Source: Avichristensenella sp031550095
GTDB lineage: Bacteria; Bacillota; Clostridia; Christensenellales; Aristaeellaceae
Direction: 5' to 3'
NCBI GenBank assembly: GCA_031550095.1
Contig: JAVBOX010000105.1
Span: forward strand, 1-6,365
DNA: 6,365 bases
Below, in pieces: positions 5,555 through 6,365 of the stretch. Below the pieces are notes generated by a model. The model ran no database searches, was not told the DNA's origin, and saw only the letters and a list, made by a program, of their open reading frames with translations. The first letter of the stretch is position 1, and each line of letters starts with the position of its first letter. The position numbers and the translations under genes are program-made.

Positions 5555-6365
5555 GCTTTATCACCGCCTTCGTAATAGACCCACTTGTTGGACAGCTTGA
5601 AGTTGATGGCTGTCAGCACCAGAATGATGGCAAAGAGCACCCAGGCGATGGCGCAAGCCCGACCCATCCGCCCAAAGGTAAACGCCTCTTTAAAGAGGAG
5701 CAGCACCACAAAGTTGGACCGGTTGTTGGGGCCGCCCTGGGTGATGATAAAGGCCTGCGTGAACACCTGAAACCCGTTGATGAGGCCCACCACCACGGTA
5801 AAGAACAGGGAAGGGGTCATGAGGGGCAGGGTGATGCGGGTAAACTTGCTGAAGGATCGGGCGCCGTCCACGTCCGCCGCCTCATAGAGGGTTCTGGGAA
5901 TCCCCTGGAGCCCTGCCAGGAAGATGAGCATGGTGGCCCCCGTCTGCCAAATGCCCATAAACGCCATCGTGGGAAGCACCGTGGCTTCGTCGTAGAGAAA
6001 GCGCATCTTGGGCAGGTTCAGCACCATGCAGTAGTAGTTGATGATGCCGGAAGAGGGGTCCAGGAGCCACCTCCAGATGATGGAGGTGGCCACCAGGGGT
6101 ACAACGGTGGGCAGGTAGTATGCCAGGCGGAAAAAGCCCCGGAACCGAATGTCCTGGGAGAGCAGGTTGGCAATGAAGAACGCCACGAAGATGTTCAGCG
6201 GCACGCTGATGGCGATGTAGATCAGGGTCACCGTAAGCGAGTACTTGAAGAACGGGTCACTGCCAAAGAGTTCCGTGTAGTTGGTCAGCCCGATATAGTG
6301 GGGTGCGCTGATTCCCGTATAGTCAGTGAGACTATAAAAGAGGCTGAGCATCATAGGGCCCAGGG
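5551..6365 (-). CDS. Carbohydrate ABC transporter permease, CUT1 type (MalF-like subunit), 5' end cut by the right edge
   Basis: The first permease of the sugar importer; 271 codons are in the window. The methionines at 6354 and 6351 are probably internal, because the frame stays open to the edge and reads LGPMMLSLFYSLTDY, matching the first-helix segment of this family. The true start should lie about 20 residues further out. Numbering from 6354, membrane helices fall near 36-64, 72-97, 126-150, 181-206 and 234-252. The EAA loop is YEAADVDGARSFSKFTRITLP at about 157-177, written here only to show the conserved EAA...DGA...LP pattern. ITQGGPNNRS (204-213) is another hallmark of the MalF-like half. 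The C-terminus WVYYEGGDKA ends in an ATGA overlap with the second permease. Confidence 0.94.
   Translation of the reverse strand, partial: LGPMMLSLFYSLTDYTGISAPHYIGLTNYTELFGSDPFFKYSLTVTLIYIAISVPLNIFVAFFIANLLSQDIRFRGFFRLAYYLPTVVPLVATSIIWRWLLDPSSGIINYYCMVLNLPKMRFLYDEATVLPTMAFMGIWQTGATMLIFLAGLQGIPRTLYEAADVDGARSFSKFTRITLPLMTPSLFFTVVVGLINGFQVFTQAFIITQGGPNNRSNFVVLLLFKEAFTFGRMGRACAIAWVLFAIILVLTAINFKLSNKWVYYEGGDKA
6066..6090 (-). repeat. Perfect 10-bp inverted repeat inside the first permease gene
   Basis: Arms GCCACCTCCA (6066-6075) and TGGAGGTGGC (6081-6090) with a 5-base loop, in plus-strand reading. It lies in the coding stretch for ATSIIWRWLL. The mRNA could form the hairpin, and the arms hold a Shine-Dalgarno-like GGAGG that would be masked when folded. 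No start codon follows closely, so it does not look like an internal gene start. It may be a by-product of the protein sequence. Confidence 0.5.

Noticed and set aside
6352..6354. ATG at 6354 as the start of the first permease
   Set aside because: The frame is open upstream to the window edge and encodes Leu-Gly-Pro directly before the Met, matching the conserved GPM segment of the first membrane helix in this family. There is no ribosome binding site in the few bases available.

Overview
The window holds part of one catabolic operon. All seven genes lie on the minus strand, so transcription runs from high to low coordinates. In that order they are: an inner-membrane sugar ABC permease cut by the right edge; a second sugar ABC permease; a family 31 glycoside hydrolase (GH31); a GntR/FCD repressor-type regulator; an Asp/Glu-racemase-family protein; the N-terminal half of a split transketolase; and the start of its C-terminal half, cut by the left edge. 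Gaps between genes are short (a 4-base overlap, 11, 60, 37, 13 and a 4-base overlap). No intrinsic terminator with a U-tract is visible, so the unit probably continues beyond both edges. A substrate-binding protein is expected off the right edge and the rest of the transketolase off the left edge.

The organism looks like a moderately GC-rich bacterium, most likely a Firmicute of the Clostridia type. The evidence is a strong AGGAGG ribosome binding site before the GH31 gene, purine-rich sites before the others, tightly packed genes, and a CUT1 sugar transporter next to a cytoplasmic glycosidase. Codons are GC-rich. TTA, CTA and TCA are so rare that a long spurious antisense frame stays open across the hydrolase and regulator genes. 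The assignment is an inference from style, not from a marker gene.

Region by region: 4721-6365 encodes the two permease subunits, joined by an ATGA overlap. 2568-4709 encodes the GH31 enzyme, which has no signal peptide and so probably acts on imported oligosaccharides or glycosides. 2508-2567 holds an all-G/C 11-bp hairpin between the hydrolase stop and the regulator's ribosome binding site. 1824-2507 is the regulator. 1121-1786 is the racemase-like protein, which keeps the first catalytic cysteine of its family but appears to lack the second. 1-1107 is the transketolase pair, joined by a GTGA overlap.

Working model (inference): a glycoside is imported by the ABC transporter and cleaved in the cytoplasm by the GH31 enzyme. 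The released sugar, after steps encoded outside the window, is processed as a ketose phosphate by the dedicated split transketolase. The FCD regulator probably senses a pathway intermediate. The true substrate and the role of the racemase-like protein cannot be told from this window. The combination is uncommon enough to be a candidate for an undescribed sugar pathway, but each gene belongs to a known family.
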